Source: CAJBVG01 sp943372995
Lineage (GTDB): Bacteria; Bacteroidota; Bacteroidia; Sphingobacteriales; Sphingobacteriaceae
Length of the DNA: 64,000 nucleotides
Direction: 5' to 3'
Assembly: GCA_943372995.1 (NCBI GenBank)
Contig: CALSAQ010000002.1
Span: 248,001 to 312,000 of the forward strand
In this document: piece by piece, positions 26,288 through 35,545 of the stretch
How positions within the stretch are numbered: position 1 is the stretch's first letter
How the letters are laid out: the number at the start of each line of letters is the position of its first letter
The notes under the pieces: generated by a model
Seen by the model: only the letters and a program-made list of their open reading frames with translations
Told to the model about the DNA's origin: nothing
Databases searched by the model: none
Program-made: the position numbers and the translations under genes

Positions 26288-28333
26288 ATGATGAAAAAGG
26301 CACTTATATTTCTATTATTATATTTCCCCTTGCTAGTTGAGGCTCAATACTTAACTAAAGCGGGTAGAATATTTATCGATCAAAATAAGCTGAATTATTC
26401 TGTTTCGATGAACAATAATCAATCATCAATTAGTTATCAACATTTACAGTTTAGAGGAAATTATTTATTAAAAACAAATAATGGCTTTTTAAGTATAGAC
26501 GGTAATTATGAGAATTCATTATCATCTATCTTTATTTATAATCATCAAGGCGATTTAGTTGCACAAAAACGATATGCCCAAACAATTAATTTGGTAGTAT
26601 CAGAAAATGGTAAATACGCAGCATTCTATAATAAAGGAATAGTAGTGGTGTTGAATCTGAATACACTCGAAGAAAAAAGTATCAATGCGTCAGCTATTTT
26701 CTCTGTGAACAACGAAGGGGAATTAGCTTTTGTAAATACCATCCAAAATACAATGAATGTAAGCGGATTGGTAGGCAATGCTAATTCCATGTTATTTGCT
26801 GTGCAACATTACCAAAATCAACCTTATTTTCTATCTAAAAAAGGAATATATACTTTTCGAGACAATGAGTTTAAGGAGCTTTATAAAAGCAAGTCAGAAG
26901 TTTTTGATTTCAAGATTCTCGACAATCAATTTTATATCTCTGAAAAAAATACAACAAGCACAACATATCAATTTAATTTGACCCGCAGTGTCGATTTTAT
27001 AGATTTTAATATAGAAGAAACTAAAACCTACCCAAGAGTTGTTGCGAGTTATAATAAAAAGCAAAATAATCTACCTGTACGTCTACAAAATTTAGGTAAC
27101 GAAACAATAAGGAACCCAATGGATTTTAGTTCCGATTCGAGCTTTCAGGCAATTGGAAATTCGTATAACGAAATTCAAGATTACGATCCAGCCAATCCGT
27201 ATTTACATCCTGGAGTAGATTTATTTGGAGATCATTTAGAAAATGTTCATTCCGTAAAAGCTGGGTTTATAAAAGCAGTGTTAACTACTAGTGGCGATTA
27301 TCATTGGCGTGTTGCTATTGCAAATCAAAACACATCCGATTCTTCTCAAGGATATTTATATGCGCACCTCGATCAAAACTTAATTCCTTTTAATATTGGA
27401 GACACAATAGCAGAAGGGGAGGTGATGGGGCAATTGGTCGATTTCCCTGTGCAAGGTTTTATACATTGTCATTTTGCTCGTATTGTTGATGAGGGTAATG
27501 TTTGGTTTGGAAATTGGTGGACTTTCGATAATCCACTTTATTACATGGAGAATTTTGTTGACGATACACCTCCTTCTTTTGAAGAGGTAATTCCGAATCA
27601 TATTGTAGGGTTAAGAGATTTTAGTTTGAATTATCATACTAAAGATAGCGTCTCTGGCTTTTTAAATATTGTTTCAAAAGTTTATGATTTGATGAATACC
27701 TTTTGGAAAGTCGATGTTCACGAAACGGGATATTCTATTGCTGCAAAAGCAACACCTAATACAAAACTTGTAGAGCGTAAGTCGTACGATTTTAACATGT
27801 TTAACGACACTTATTTCAATGGTGTATACACTCCATTTGTTATTCAGTCGATGTACGCTTTTGATGGGACTTGCATATCTAAAGGGAATTACGACGAAAG
27901 AGAGTTTTACCATGTATTGAGTAATTCGGATGGCGACGATACTATTACCACAACCGACTTCAATAATGGATTTGATTTCGATATGATACCCTCTGGTGAA
28001 TACATTATAAAGATATGGGCAAAAGATGCTGTAGGGAATAGTGTTGAAGATTCTATGATTGTGAATGTGAAAAATTCAGTAGGAATCTCGATTTCAAAAA
28101 ATGAAATCATTAAAGTTTACCCAAATCCAACAAGCGATTTTATACATATTAAAAAATCTACTGCAAAATCAAATCGCGTACAATTAGTTGATCTTACTGG
28201 AAGAGTACTTCAGGAAGTAGTGTTGGATGGATTGTACACCACAATAGATATCCAAAATTACCCTTCCGGAATGTATTTGTTAAAATTTGATGATGGAGTA
28301 ATAGTGAAGGTAATTAGCCAATTGGCTAAGTAA
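26288..28333 (+). CDS. Secreted M23-type peptidase with T9SS type A sorting domain
   Basis: 681 residues. Signal peptide ending LLVEAQ; residues about 25-270 form an unassigned beta-rich N-terminal region; residues about 300-410 carry a LytM/M23 domain: HPGVDLFG (His307, Asp311), YAHLDQ (His360) and HCHFARI (His393, His395), which are the expected zinc ligands and catalytic His. A further beta domain follows, then the sorting domain (VYPNPTSDFIHIK ... GMYLLKFDDG). Likely cuts peptidoglycan cross-links or Gly-rich peptides outside the cell. The last six residues (ISQLAK) are encoded by a palindrome that belongs to the intergenic repeat family and are absent from the otherwise identical domain of the next gene. 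Confidence 0.88.
   Translation: MMKKALIFLLLYFPLLVEAQYLTKAGRIFIDQNKLNYSVSMNNNQSSISYQHLQFRGNYLLKTNNGFLSIDGNYENSLSSIFIYNHQGDLVAQKRYAQTINLVVSENGKYAAFYNKGIVVVLNLNTLEEKSINASAIFSVNNEGELAFVNTIQNTMNVSGLVGNANSMLFAVQHYQNQPYFLSKKGIYTFRDNEFKELYKSKSEVFDFKILDNQFYISEKNTTSTTYQFNLTRSVDFIDFNIEETKTYPRVVASYNKKQNNLPVRLQNLGNETIRNPMDFSSDSSFQAIGNSYNEIQDYDPANPYLHPGVDLFGDHLENVHSVKAGFIKAVLTTSGDYHWRVAIANQNTSDSSQGYLYAHLDQNLIPFNIGDTIAEGEVMGQLVDFPVQGFIHCHFARIVDEGNVWFGNWWTFDNPLYYMENFVDDTPPSFEEVIPNHIVGLRDFSLNYHTKDSVSGFLNIVSKVYDLMNTFWKVDVHETGYSIAAKATPNTKLVERKSYDFNMFNDTYFNGVYTPFVIQSMYAFDGTCISKGNYDEREFYHVLSNSDGDDTITTTDFNNGFDFDMIPSGEYIIKIWAKDAVGNSVEDSMIVNVKNSVGISISKNEIIKVYPNPTSDFIHIKKSTAKSNRVQLVDLTGRVLQEVVLDGLYTTIDIQNYPSGMYLLKFDDGVIVKVISQLAK
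28113..28315 (+). repeat. Sorting-domain module, copy A
   Basis: About 203 bp nearly identical to 29217-29419 (I count four mismatches before divergence), encoding the C-terminal sorting domain of the M23 protein. Codon-third-position identity shows a recent copy or conversion event. Confidence 0.93.
28314..28329. repeat. Perfect 16-bp palindrome at the 3' end of the M23 gene
   Basis: TTAGCCAATTGGCTAA is fully self-complementary and uses the same TTAGCCAA word as the islands after carA and icd. It encodes the C-terminal residues before the TAA stop, and starts exactly where the two sorting-domain copies diverge. Confidence 0.85.
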
Positions 28334-28377
28334 ATAAATACATCATTTGTACTATACCATAGGATTTTTTCTTGCTC

Positions 28378-28385
28378 TACTTTTG
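28378..28385 (+). promoter_or_regulatory. -7 element before the LamG gene
   Basis: TACTTTTG, an exact TAnnTTTG match, 20 nt before the ATG of the LamG protein gene. Confidence 0.55.
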
Positions 28386-28405
28386 GGTAAACTAATCCTA
28401 AAAAA

Positions 28406-29428
28406 ATGAAAAAATTATTTACACTCTCTTTAATCTTGCTATGCTATTCAGCATTTTCTCAAGCACCTTTCGCACACTATCCATTAAATGGTAACGGTGA
28501 TGATGTTAGTGGGAACAACAAAAATGGCGTAGCTGCTTTTACCATACCAGTACCCGATAGAAATAATGTGGCAGATGCTGCTACTTGGTTTGTACCAGGA
28601 AATGGAAGCAAATTAGAAGTTGCTGATACTTCAGGTTTTGGCAATGGCAATGGTAGTATTAGCATATCGGCGTGGTTTAAGTGTAATAGCAATGGAATAA
28701 ATTCAATTTTCACATCAGGTATGCAAGGTTTCGATCGTGGTGTATTTTTCACGGTGGGTTATATATTTAATCAAGGAAGTGTTTGCTTTGCTTTAGCAGG
28801 TGAAAATGGTGTTTCTAGCTTATCGAGTTTGATATTTATTTGTACTAATGAAACTACTTTTATTGATGATGTGTGGCATCATACAGTAGTTGTGGTGGAT
28901 AAAAACACAAATATAGTTTCTCTTTACATTGATGGTAAAAAATCAAAATTTCATGTGTTTGAAGGTTTCGGACAAACTGGAAAAGGAACTATTCAAAACG
29001 ATAGTACGGAGTTAAACATCACTGGTTTGGTGAATAGTAGTAAACCTTCGCAATCGTATGTAGGCATAGGAACTTCATCAGGATCGAATCAAAATTTTTC
29101 AGGCTATTTAGATGAAGTGTACTATTTTAAATCGGCGCTTAACTTAAATCAAATTCAATCCTTGTATAATGGTACTTTTTCTGGAGTAAATACTTCATCA
29201 AAAGAAAGTAGATATGAAGTTTACCCAAATCCAACAAGCGATTTAATACATATTAAAAAATCTACTGCAAAATCAAATCGAGTACAATTAGTTGATCTTA
29301 CTGGAAGAGTACTTCAGGAAGTAGTGTTGGATGGATTGTACACCACAATAGATATCCAAAATTACCCTTCAGGAATGTATTTGTTAAAATTTGATGATGG
29401 ACTAATAGTGAAGGTAATTCACAATTAA
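28406..29428 (+). CDS. Secreted LamG-domain protein with T9SS type A sorting domain
   Basis: 340 residues. Signal peptide ending AFSQ, a concanavalin/LamG-like domain (about 25-265: FAHYPLNGNGDDVSGN ... ISISAWFKCNS ... FSGYLDEVYYFKSALN, typical of LamG jelly rolls), then a sorting domain (VYPNPTSDLIHIK ... GMYLLKFDDG) that is almost base-for-base the same as that of the M23 gene just upstream. Probably a carbohydrate- or protein-binding surface protein. Has its own promoter, and is followed by a word-repeat island separating it from the convergent panB. Confidence 0.88.
   Translation: MKKLFTLSLILLCYSAFSQAPFAHYPLNGNGDDVSGNNKNGVAAFTIPVPDRNNVADAATWFVPGNGSKLEVADTSGFGNGNGSISISAWFKCNSNGINSIFTSGMQGFDRGVFFTVGYIFNQGSVCFALAGENGVSSLSSLIFICTNETTFIDDVWHHTVVVVDKNTNIVSLYIDGKKSKFHVFEGFGQTGKGTIQNDSTELNITGLVNSSKPSQSYVGIGTSSGSNQNFSGYLDEVYYFKSALNLNQIQSLYNGTFSGVNTSSKESRYEVYPNPTSDLIHIKKSTAKSNRVQLVDLTGRVLQEVVLDGLYTTIDIQNYPSGMYLLKFDDGLIVKVIHN
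29217..29419 (+). repeat. Sorting-domain module, copy B
   Basis: Partner of 28113-28315, offset 1104 bp in the same orientation; the rest of the two genes is unrelated, so only the sorting module was copied or homogenised. Confidence 0.93.
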
Positions 29429-29436
29429 ATCAAACA

Positions 29437-29510
29437 TCAGCATATTAGCATATCAGCATACTAGCATATCAGCATACTAGCATATCAGCATATCAGCATA
29501 CTAGCATATT
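29437..29510. repeat. Word-repeat island, AGCATAYY family
   Basis: About nine copies of AGCATATT/AGCATATC/AGCATACT in an 8-bp rhythm, filling the gap between the convergent LamG and panB genes and reaching the panB stop codon. Confidence 0.9.
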
Positions 29511-30324
29511 AATACTGTTCCTTCTCATTCGGGAAATCCTTCGATTTTACATCGCCAATGTACGCTTTTACGGCTCCGTTAATTTCTTCGTAGAGGTTAA
29601 GATATTGGCGTAAGAATCGTGGTTTAAATCCTTTGGTTAATCCAATTAAATCGTTAATCACCAAAACCTGACCATCGACATGTGGGCCTGCCCCAATGCC
29701 AATTACAGGGATGCGTAATTTATCAGCAACTTGTTTTGCCAGTTGCGCTGGAATTTTCTCTAAAACTATTGCGAAGCAGCCTGCATCCTCTAAAATTTGG
29801 GCATCTTCCAATAGTTTTTTAGCTTCGGCTTCTTCTTTTGCACGTACGGTATATGTACCAAATTTATAGATCGATTGAGGGGTTAATCCAAGATGACCCA
29901 TTACTGGTACACCAGCAGAGATGATACGCTCAATAGACTCTCTAACTTCCGCGCCTCCCTCTAATTTAACAGCATGACCTCCCGATTCTTTCATAATACG
30001 TATAGAAGATTGTAGTGCTTCCTTAGAATTACCTTGGTAAGAACCAAAAGGCAAGTCGACTACCACTAAAGATCTTTTAACAGCACGCACCACAGAAGAG
30101 GCATGGTAAATCATTTGATCTAGGGTGATGGGTAATGTAGTTTCGTGTCCTGCCATCACATTAGAGGCAGAGTCGCCCACCAGCAAGATATCTATTCCTG
30201 CATCGTCGAGAATTGTTGCGGTCGAGAAATCGTATGCGGTTAGCATAGCAATCTTCTCCCCATCTTGTTTCATGGCTTGAAGCACATGGGTGGTTACTCT
30301 TTTTACTTCTTTGTGTACTGACAT
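29509..30324 (-). CDS. panB: 3-methyl-2-oxobutanoate hydroxymethyltransferase
   Basis: First committed step to pantothenate and coenzyme A: transfers a hydroxymethyl group from methylene-tetrahydrofolate to ketoisovalerate. 271 residues. Motifs: [29 protein letters not shown] (Mg-binding Asp), [28 protein letters not shown] and [18 protein letters not shown] complete, ordinary family member. A near-consensus -7 element ends 4 nt before the ATG, so the mRNA may be leaderless. Not next to panC, so the pathway genes are dispersed. Confidence 0.97.
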   Translation of the reverse strand: MSVHKEVKRVTTHVLQAMKQDGEKIAMLTAYDFSTATILDDAGIDILLVGDSASNVMAGHETTLPITLDQMIYHASSVVRAVKRSLVVVDLPFGSYQGNSKEALQSSIRIMKESGGHAVKLEGGAEVRESIERIISAGVPVMGHLGLTPQSIYKFGTYTVRAKEEAEAKKLLEDAQILEDAGCFAIVLEKIPAQLAKQVADKLRIPVIGIGAGPHVDGQVLVINDLIGLTKGFKPRFLRQYLNLYEEINGAVKAYIGDVKSKDFPNEKEQY

Positions 30325-30328
30325 AGTA

Positions 30329-30336
30329 CAAAAGTC
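30329..30336 (-). promoter_or_regulatory. panB -7 element (leaderless candidate)
   Basis: GACTTTTG on the minus strand differs from TAnnTTTG at one position and ends 4 nt before the ATG, so initiation would be at or within a base or two of the start codon. Confidence 0.4.
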
Positions 30337-30388
30337 TACTAAATTTTTAATCTTTCAAAAAATGCTTAGCCGATTATGCTATTTTTAT

Positions 30389-30396
30389 TACCTTTG
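30389..30396 (+). promoter_or_regulatory. carA leader promoter, -7 element
   Basis: TACCTTTG is an exact TAnnTTTG match 140 nt upstream of carA and 6 nt upstream of a 30-codon leader ORF. With initiation near 30401 the transcript would open almost directly with the leader ATG. Confidence 0.6.
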
Positions 30397-30402
30397 CCGA
30401 CG

Positions 30403-30495
30403 ATGAAAATGAACGTTGTACACTTCGATTTTTCGAAACAGGAGAAGAAATCGCTCCCAAAACACTCGTTTTTAAGTAATCATGAGGCTTTGTAA
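30403..30495 (+). CDS. Leader peptide ORF upstream of carA
   Basis: ATG to TAA, 30 residues, beginning MKMNVVHFDFSKQ and ending LSNHEAL. No similarity to a known protein that I can see. It starts a few bases downstream of an exact -7 box and its stop codon (30493-30495) forms the top of the 5' arm of the terminator hairpin that precedes carA. A small stem TTCGA/TCGAA (30424-30437) and two T5 tracts lie inside it. The arrangement is that of a transcription-attenuation leader; translation has not been shown. Confidence 0.5.
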   Translation: MKMNVVHFDFSKQEKKSLPKHSFLSNHEAL

Positions 30496-30515
30496 TGTTT
30501 TACAAGGCTTTTTTT
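30487..30515 (+). terminator. Intrinsic terminator (attenuator) before carA
   Basis: Nine-pair stem GCTTTGTAA (30487-30495) / TTACAAGGC (30500-30508), one G-T wobble, 4-nt loop, followed by seven T. It lies between a promoter and carA with no gene ended by it other than the leader ORF, and only 20 nt before the carA ATG, so read-through must be controlled. Confidence 0.8.
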
Positions 30516-30535
30516 ATGCTTAATTAAATTTGAAC

Positions 30536-31636
30536 ATGGCAGAAATTGCAAAAATTCCCGCAGTATTGGTCCTCGCAGATGGAACCGTTTTTCATGGTAA
30601 ATCAGCTGGTAAAATTGGCACCACCACAGGTGAGATTTGTTTTAATACGGGAATGACTGGCTATCAGGAGATTTTTACTGATCCTTCGTATTTCGGACAA
30701 ATTATGGTGACCACCAATGCACATATTGGTAATTATGGAATTAGTCATAATGAAGTGGAATCCGATAGCATTAAGATATCAGGATTGGTTTGTAAAAACT
30801 TCAATATGAACTATTCTCGTAAAATGGCCGATGAGTCTATCCAAGATTATTTCTTAAACGATAATATAGTAGGGATTTCAGATATCGATACCCGAGAGTT
30901 GGTAAGACATATAAGGGATAAAGGAGCCATGAATGCCATCATTTCATCTGAAATATTGGATGTTGAAGAGTTGAAAAAGAAATTATCGGAAGTGCCTTCA
31001 ATGGATGGCTTAGAACTGTCGTCGCTAGTAAGCACTAAAGAACCTTACTTCTTCGGTGATGAAAATGCAAGCTATCGTGTAGCAGTACTCGATTTAGGCG
31101 TGAAGAAAAATATTTTGAGATGCTTTGCAGAACGCGATGTTTTTGTAAAAGTATTTCCAGCGAAAACCACTTACGACGAAATGAAGGCTTGGAAACCTAA
31201 TGGCTACTTCATTTCTAACGGTCCTGGCGACCCTTCGGCAATGCCTTATGCTATAGATACGGTTAAAAGTATTTTAGCAGATGATCAACCTTTGTTTGGT
31301 ATATGTTTAGGTCATCAACTCTTAGCCCTTGCCAATGGAATACGTACCCATAAAATGTTTAACGGACACAGAGGATTAAATCATCCTGTAAAAAATATTA
31401 TTCAGAATCATTGCGAAATCACTTCGCAAAATCACGGCTTCGGTGTTATTCCCGAAGATGTACACGCCTCTGATAAAGTAGAAATCACTCACGTAAATTT
31501 GAACGATAAATCGATAGAAGGTATACGAGTGAAGGGCAAAAAAGCGTTCTCTGTGCAATATCACCCAGAGTCATCACCAGGACCACACGATTCGAGGTAC
31601 CTGTTCGACGACTTTGTGAAACTTTTAGCCAATTAG
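30536..31636 (+). CDS. carA: Carbamoyl-phosphate synthase small (glutaminase) subunit
   Basis: Supplies ammonia from glutamine to CarB for carbamoyl phosphate, the precursor of pyrimidines and arginine. 366 residues from the ATG at 30536; a TTG two codons earlier is in frame but ATG is preferred. N-terminal CPSase_sm domain (TVFHGKSAG, TGEICFNTGMTGYQEI), C-terminal class I amidotransferase with YFISNGPGDPS, nucleophile Cys257 in FGICLGHQ, and HPESSPGPHDS near the end. Preceded by a leader ORF and attenuator. Its last codons (LAN, TAG) are made of the TTAGCCAAT word of the following repeat island. Confidence 0.97.
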   Translation: MAEIAKIPAVLVLADGTVFHGKSAGKIGTTTGEICFNTGMTGYQEIFTDPSYFGQIMVTTNAHIGNYGISHNEVESDSIKISGLVCKNFNMNYSRKMADESIQDYFLNDNIVGISDIDTRELVRHIRDKGAMNAIISSEILDVEELKKKLSEVPSMDGLELSSLVSTKEPYFFGDENASYRVAVLDLGVKKNILRCFAERDVFVKVFPAKTTYDEMKAWKPNGYFISNGPGDPSAMPYAIDTVKSILADDQPLFGICLGHQLLALANGIRTHKMFNGHRGLNHPVKNIIQNHCEITSQNHGFGVIPEDVHASDKVEITHVNLNDKSIEGIRVKGKKAFSVQYHPESSPGPHDSRYLFDDFVKLLAN

Positions 31637-31667
31637 ATAATTAGCCAATGTGCCAATTAGCTAATGA
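31625..31667. repeat. Word-repeat island, TTAGCCAAT family, overlapping the carA stop
   Basis: TTAGCCAATTAG, ATAATTAGCCAATG, TGCCAATTAGCTAATG: drifting copies of one word. The first copy encodes the last three residues and the stop codon of carA. Confidence 0.75.
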
Positions 31668-31691
31668 TATAAGAAGTAAATGAAATAATAA

Positions 31692-33029
<1,338 letters not shown>

Positions 33030-33030
33030 T

Positions 33031-33108
33031 TACTAATTACAAATGGTAAATTGTAAATGATGAGTTGTGATTCTTCATTTATAATTTACCATTTACAATT
33101 TACAATTA
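33031..33108. repeat. Word-repeat island, AATTTAC family, long hairpin
   Basis: Copies of GTAAATT/AATTTAC in both polarities between eno and the DUF4293 gene. TGGTAAATTGTAAATGA (33044-33060) can pair with the matching sequence ending ATTTACCA around 33077-33093, a long AT-rich hairpin. Confidence 0.85.
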
Positions 33109-33114
33109 AAAACC

Positions 33115-33600
33115 ATGATACAACGTATTCAAACCCTTTATCTATTCCTAGCTTCAGTGGCTTTAGCTTGTATGTATTTCTTCCCGATTTATACTTTCGT
33201 GGAGAAACAACCCGATGCAACTGTTAAAGAAGTAAAGCTTACTATACAGGGACGATTTGAAAAGGAAGAAACTACACAAGAATTTGTAATTGCTAAACCT
33301 AATTATGCTAAAAGTGTAATGACTTTAGCTATCGGACTTGGATTAATGTTCTGTATTTTTCAATATAGCAATAGAGTGAAACAATTAAGAATCGCCAGAG
33401 TGATGATTATCTTAATTTTTGCATTAATTACCACAATGCTGTATTCTGCCTATAAAACAGTAAATGCCGAAGGAGTAAGCAATGTAGTTACAGGCATGGC
33501 AGTTGTTTTCCCGAGTATTTCGGTGGTTTTAACCGCTTTAGCAGCCAGAGCCATCAAAAAAGACGAAAATTTGGTCCGTTCAGCGGATAGGCTTCGTTAG
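33115..33600 (+). CDS. DUF4293 membrane protein
   Basis: 161 residues. Begins MIQRIQTLYLFLA and ends with the conserved ENLVRSADRLR, both marks of the Bacteroidota-specific DUF4293 family. Four hydrophobic helices (near 8-25, 66-80, 92-110, 122-142). Function unknown; in many genomes it lies near housekeeping genes such as rho or carA/eno, as here. The stop codon runs into a large YTCGTAN repeat island. Confidence 0.9.
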   Translation: MIQRIQTLYLFLASVALACMYFFPIYTFVEKQPDATVKEVKLTIQGRFEKEETTQEFVIAKPNYAKSVMTLAIGLGLMFCIFQYSNRVKQLRIARVMIILIFALITTMLYSAYKTVNAEGVSNVVTGMAVVFPSISVVLTALAARAIKKDENLVRSADRLR

Positions 33601-33604
33601 TTGG

Positions 33605-33686
33605 TATCTCGTAGCTCGTATCTCGTAGTTCGATATATTAATTACGAGGTACGAGCTACGAAATACGAGGTACGAGTTACGAATTA
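33605..33686. repeat. Word-repeat island, YTCGTAN family, self-complementary
   Basis: Forward words (CTCGTAG, CTCGTAT, CTCGTAG, TTCGATA) are followed after ATTAA by the reverse words (TTACGAG, GTACGAG, CTACGAA, ATACGAG, GTACGAG, TTACGAA). The two arms fold into a long stem directly after the DUF4293 stop and probably terminate its transcript. Confidence 0.92.
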
Positions 33687-33734
33687 TTAGCAAATTATTA
33701 ACAAAAACCTAACAGCCCTTGCAATTCTACCGTG

Positions 33735-33742
33735 TATATTTG
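33735..33742 (+). promoter_or_regulatory. -7 element before the 33.8 kb secreted protein
   Basis: TATATTTG, exact TAnnTTTG, 49 nt before the ATG at 33791. Its position inside the longer open frame supports the later start. Confidence 0.55.
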
Positions 33743-33790
33743 TATATTAGTAAATTAGACCAAATACGTAACGCTATTAAATACACCTTT

Positions 33791-34903
33791 ATGAAAAAAA
33801 TTTTTACGCTACTTACAATACTTTTAATTGGCATAAGTGTAGATGCTCAGATATTAACTTTTGAGTTTTCTGCATTGGCAGGAAGTGAAACAAGCGCTAA
33901 TTCAAATGCTAATAATGCAAATTTAACATCATCTACAATAACAAGAGGATCAGGGTTGACTTCGGGTGCAAATGGTGGTAGATTTAATTCTACTAATATT
34001 ACTACAGGTTCCTCTATTGATGTGAATGACTATGTTGAATTTACTATTACTCCACAAGCAACAAAAATGTTCTCGATATCGAGTATTGTTGTTCAACACC
34101 AAAGATCAGGTACAGGACCTTTAAATTTTGCTTTGAGAAGCAGTACTGATAACTACGCTACCGATTTAGGGGGAGTATTCGCAGGAACTGATGTTGCTAC
34201 AACACAAACTGCAACATACACCTTTACTGTTACAAATTCTACTTCAGCAATTACATTTAGAATGTATCCTTATTCATCAGAAGCTGCAGCAGGTACTTGG
34301 GGGCCTGGTGATGGTACTGGCGATGATATTATAGTTAACGGAACAACAGGTGACGCACCTCAACCTATCTCCCTAGTAAAATTCGAAGCAGAAAAATTAG
34401 CAGAGAAAGTGAAAATTTCATGGACTACTGCAACAGAAATAAACAACGACAAATTTATCGTTGAGCGTTCTAGCAATGGAAACGATTTCGAATTGGTATC
34501 AGAAATTAAAGGTGCTGGAAATTCAAAAGAATTAAACACATACGAACTTATCGATGAGAATCCATTAAAAGGAACTTCATACTATCGTTTAACACAAATT
34601 GATTTCGACGGTCGTTTGGAAAGCTTTGCTCCAGTAGCAGTAAAAATGAATGCGAAGAGCTTAGAAGTACAAGCGTGGTCGGCTAGCGAAGGTACAATAA
34701 ACCTAAATGTATATTCACCATCAAACACTACTACAGAAATTCTAATCCGCGATTTAAGCGGCAGAACTATAGTATCTGAAAAGGTAAACCTAACAGAAGG
34801 CTACCAAAAATTAAACATCGATGCTAACATATTATCAAGCGGAGTACACTTTATCCAATTGATGAATGCAGAAGGTGTAGTGATGAAGAAACTTGTTTTA
34901 TAA
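33791..34903 (+). CDS. Secreted protein with T9SS type A sorting domain
   Basis: 370 residues from the ATG at 33791; the 24 upstream codons of the open frame precede the signal peptide and overlap the promoter, so they are not used. Signal peptide ending VDAQ, an N-terminal beta-sandwich (about 22-190: ILTFEFSALAGSETSAN ... STITRGSGLT) seen at the head of many Bacteroidota surface proteins, then the linker-plus-sorting region that starts PISLVKFEAEKLAEKV and contains VERSSNGNDFE and SYYRLTQIDFDG. This tail is clearly homologous to that of the PHP-domain protein at 44.5 kb. No enzymatic motif seen. Confidence 0.83.
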   Translation: MKKIFTLLTILLIGISVDAQILTFEFSALAGSETSANSNANNANLTSSTITRGSGLTSGANGGRFNSTNITTGSSIDVNDYVEFTITPQATKMFSISSIVVQHQRSGTGPLNFALRSSTDNYATDLGGVFAGTDVATTQTATYTFTVTNSTSAITFRMYPYSSEAAAGTWGPGDGTGDDIIVNGTTGDAPQPISLVKFEAEKLAEKVKISWTTATEINNDKFIVERSSNGNDFELVSEIKGAGNSKELNTYELIDENPLKGTSYYRLTQIDFDGRLESFAPVAVKMNAKSLEVQAWSASEGTINLNVYSPSNTTTEILIRDLSGRTIVSEKVNLTEGYQKLNIDANILSSGVHFIQLMNAEGVVMKKLVL

Positions 34904-34928
34904 TTACAAATTGTAAATTACAAATTTT
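34904..34928. repeat. Word-repeat island, AATTTAC family (left of four-helix-bundle gene)
   Basis: TTACAAATTGTAAATTAC plus a further AAATT: short self-complementary copies of the word directly after the stop codon of the preceding gene; forms the left arm around the four-helix-bundle gene. Confidence 0.7.
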
Positions 34929-34942
34929 AAATAATCTCATTT

Positions 34943-34977
34943 AAATGGAATTACTGCAAAGTGATTCCATTTTTTGT
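34943..34977 (+). terminator. Intrinsic terminator with GCAA tetraloop
   Basis: AAATGGAATTACT / AGTGATTCCATTT form a 13-pair stem (one G-T) closed by the GNRA-type loop GCAA and followed by T5G. Ends the 33.8-34.9 kb gene. Confidence 0.9.
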
Positions 34978-35000
34978 TTAATAAATACTGGTTTTTATTT

Positions 35001-35011
35001 AATCCTGCATA
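35001..35011 (+). promoter_or_regulatory. Shared upstream box of four-helix-bundle genes, copy 1
   Basis: AATCCTGCATA, inside the near-palindrome TCCTGCATATATAGGA, 60 nt before the four-helix-bundle ATG. The same 11 bases occur 42 nt before the second four-helix-bundle gene at 43.7 kb. Confidence 0.6.
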
Positions 35012-35070
35012 TATAGGACGTTCAGTTTTATGTATTGTTTGTATTATTGGAAAACTAAAAGGGGAATGTG

Positions 35071-35433
35071 ATGGCTGATAATATTGTTAAAATAAAGTCT
35101 TATAAGTTAGCGATTGAGATTGTGAATTTATATAAGTACTTAATTGCTGAAAAGAAAGAGTATACTCTTAGTAAGCAGATGTTAAGATCGGGTACATCTA
35201 TTGCTGCTAATATTAGGGAAGGTGTTAATGCTCAGAGTAAAGCAGACTTCGTTCATAAGTTTTCCGTTAGTCAGAAAGAAGCTGATGAAACAATGTTTTG
35301 GCTCGAATTATTAAAAGATACCGAATATATTACTGAAGAGACTTTCGATAAAATCTACGATCAATGTAAGCAGGTAATGAAAATTATATCGAGAATTATT
35401 ATAACTTCAAAACAGAAGAACAGAAAATCTTGA
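35071..35433 (+). CDS. Four helix bundle protein (S23/23S rRNA intervening-sequence family)
   Basis: 120 residues from ATG 35071 (a GTG one codon earlier is also in frame); a purine-rich AAAGGGG lies upstream. Typical features of the S23-like family: SYKLAIEIVNLYKYLIAEKK, QMLRSGTSIAANIREGVNAQS and FSVSQKEADETMFWLELL. Family members occur inside 23S rRNA insertions in some bacteria and as scattered free genes in Bacteroidota, and share a fold with Avd of diversity-generating retroelements; function unknown. The gene is flanked by AATTTAC-word islands and has an upstream box shared with the second copy in this window, to which it is only distantly similar. Confidence 0.93.
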   Translation: MADNIVKIKSYKLAIEIVNLYKYLIAEKKEYTLSKQMLRSGTSIAANIREGVNAQSKADFVHKFSVSQKEADETMFWLELLKDTEYITEETFDKIYDQCKQVMKIISRIIITSKQKNRKS

Positions 35434-35545
35434 ATTGTAAATTACAAATTACAAATACACTTAAACCAAGCACTATATAAATAACAACAACAACTCACAA
35501 CTCAGAATTTACAATTTACAATTCAGAATTTACAATTTACAATTG
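35434..35545. repeat. Word-repeat island, AATTTAC family (right of four-helix-bundle gene)
   Basis: Starts at the four-helix-bundle stop with AATTGTAAATTACAAATTAC and continues near the ABC-transporter stop with CAGAATTTACAATTTAC twice. The ABC gene, read from the other strand, takes its last two residues and TAA stop from this island. About 35 bases in the middle are non-repetitive. Confidence 0.85.

Noticed and set aside
29437..29510. Possible CRISPR array (regular repeats)
   Set aside because: The units are 8 bp with no spacers, no leader, and no cas genes; the islands occur in many words across the window.
33719..33790. Longer start for the 33.8 kb secreted protein
   Set aside because: The extra codons contain the promoter and precede a normal signal peptide beginning MKKIFTLLTILL.
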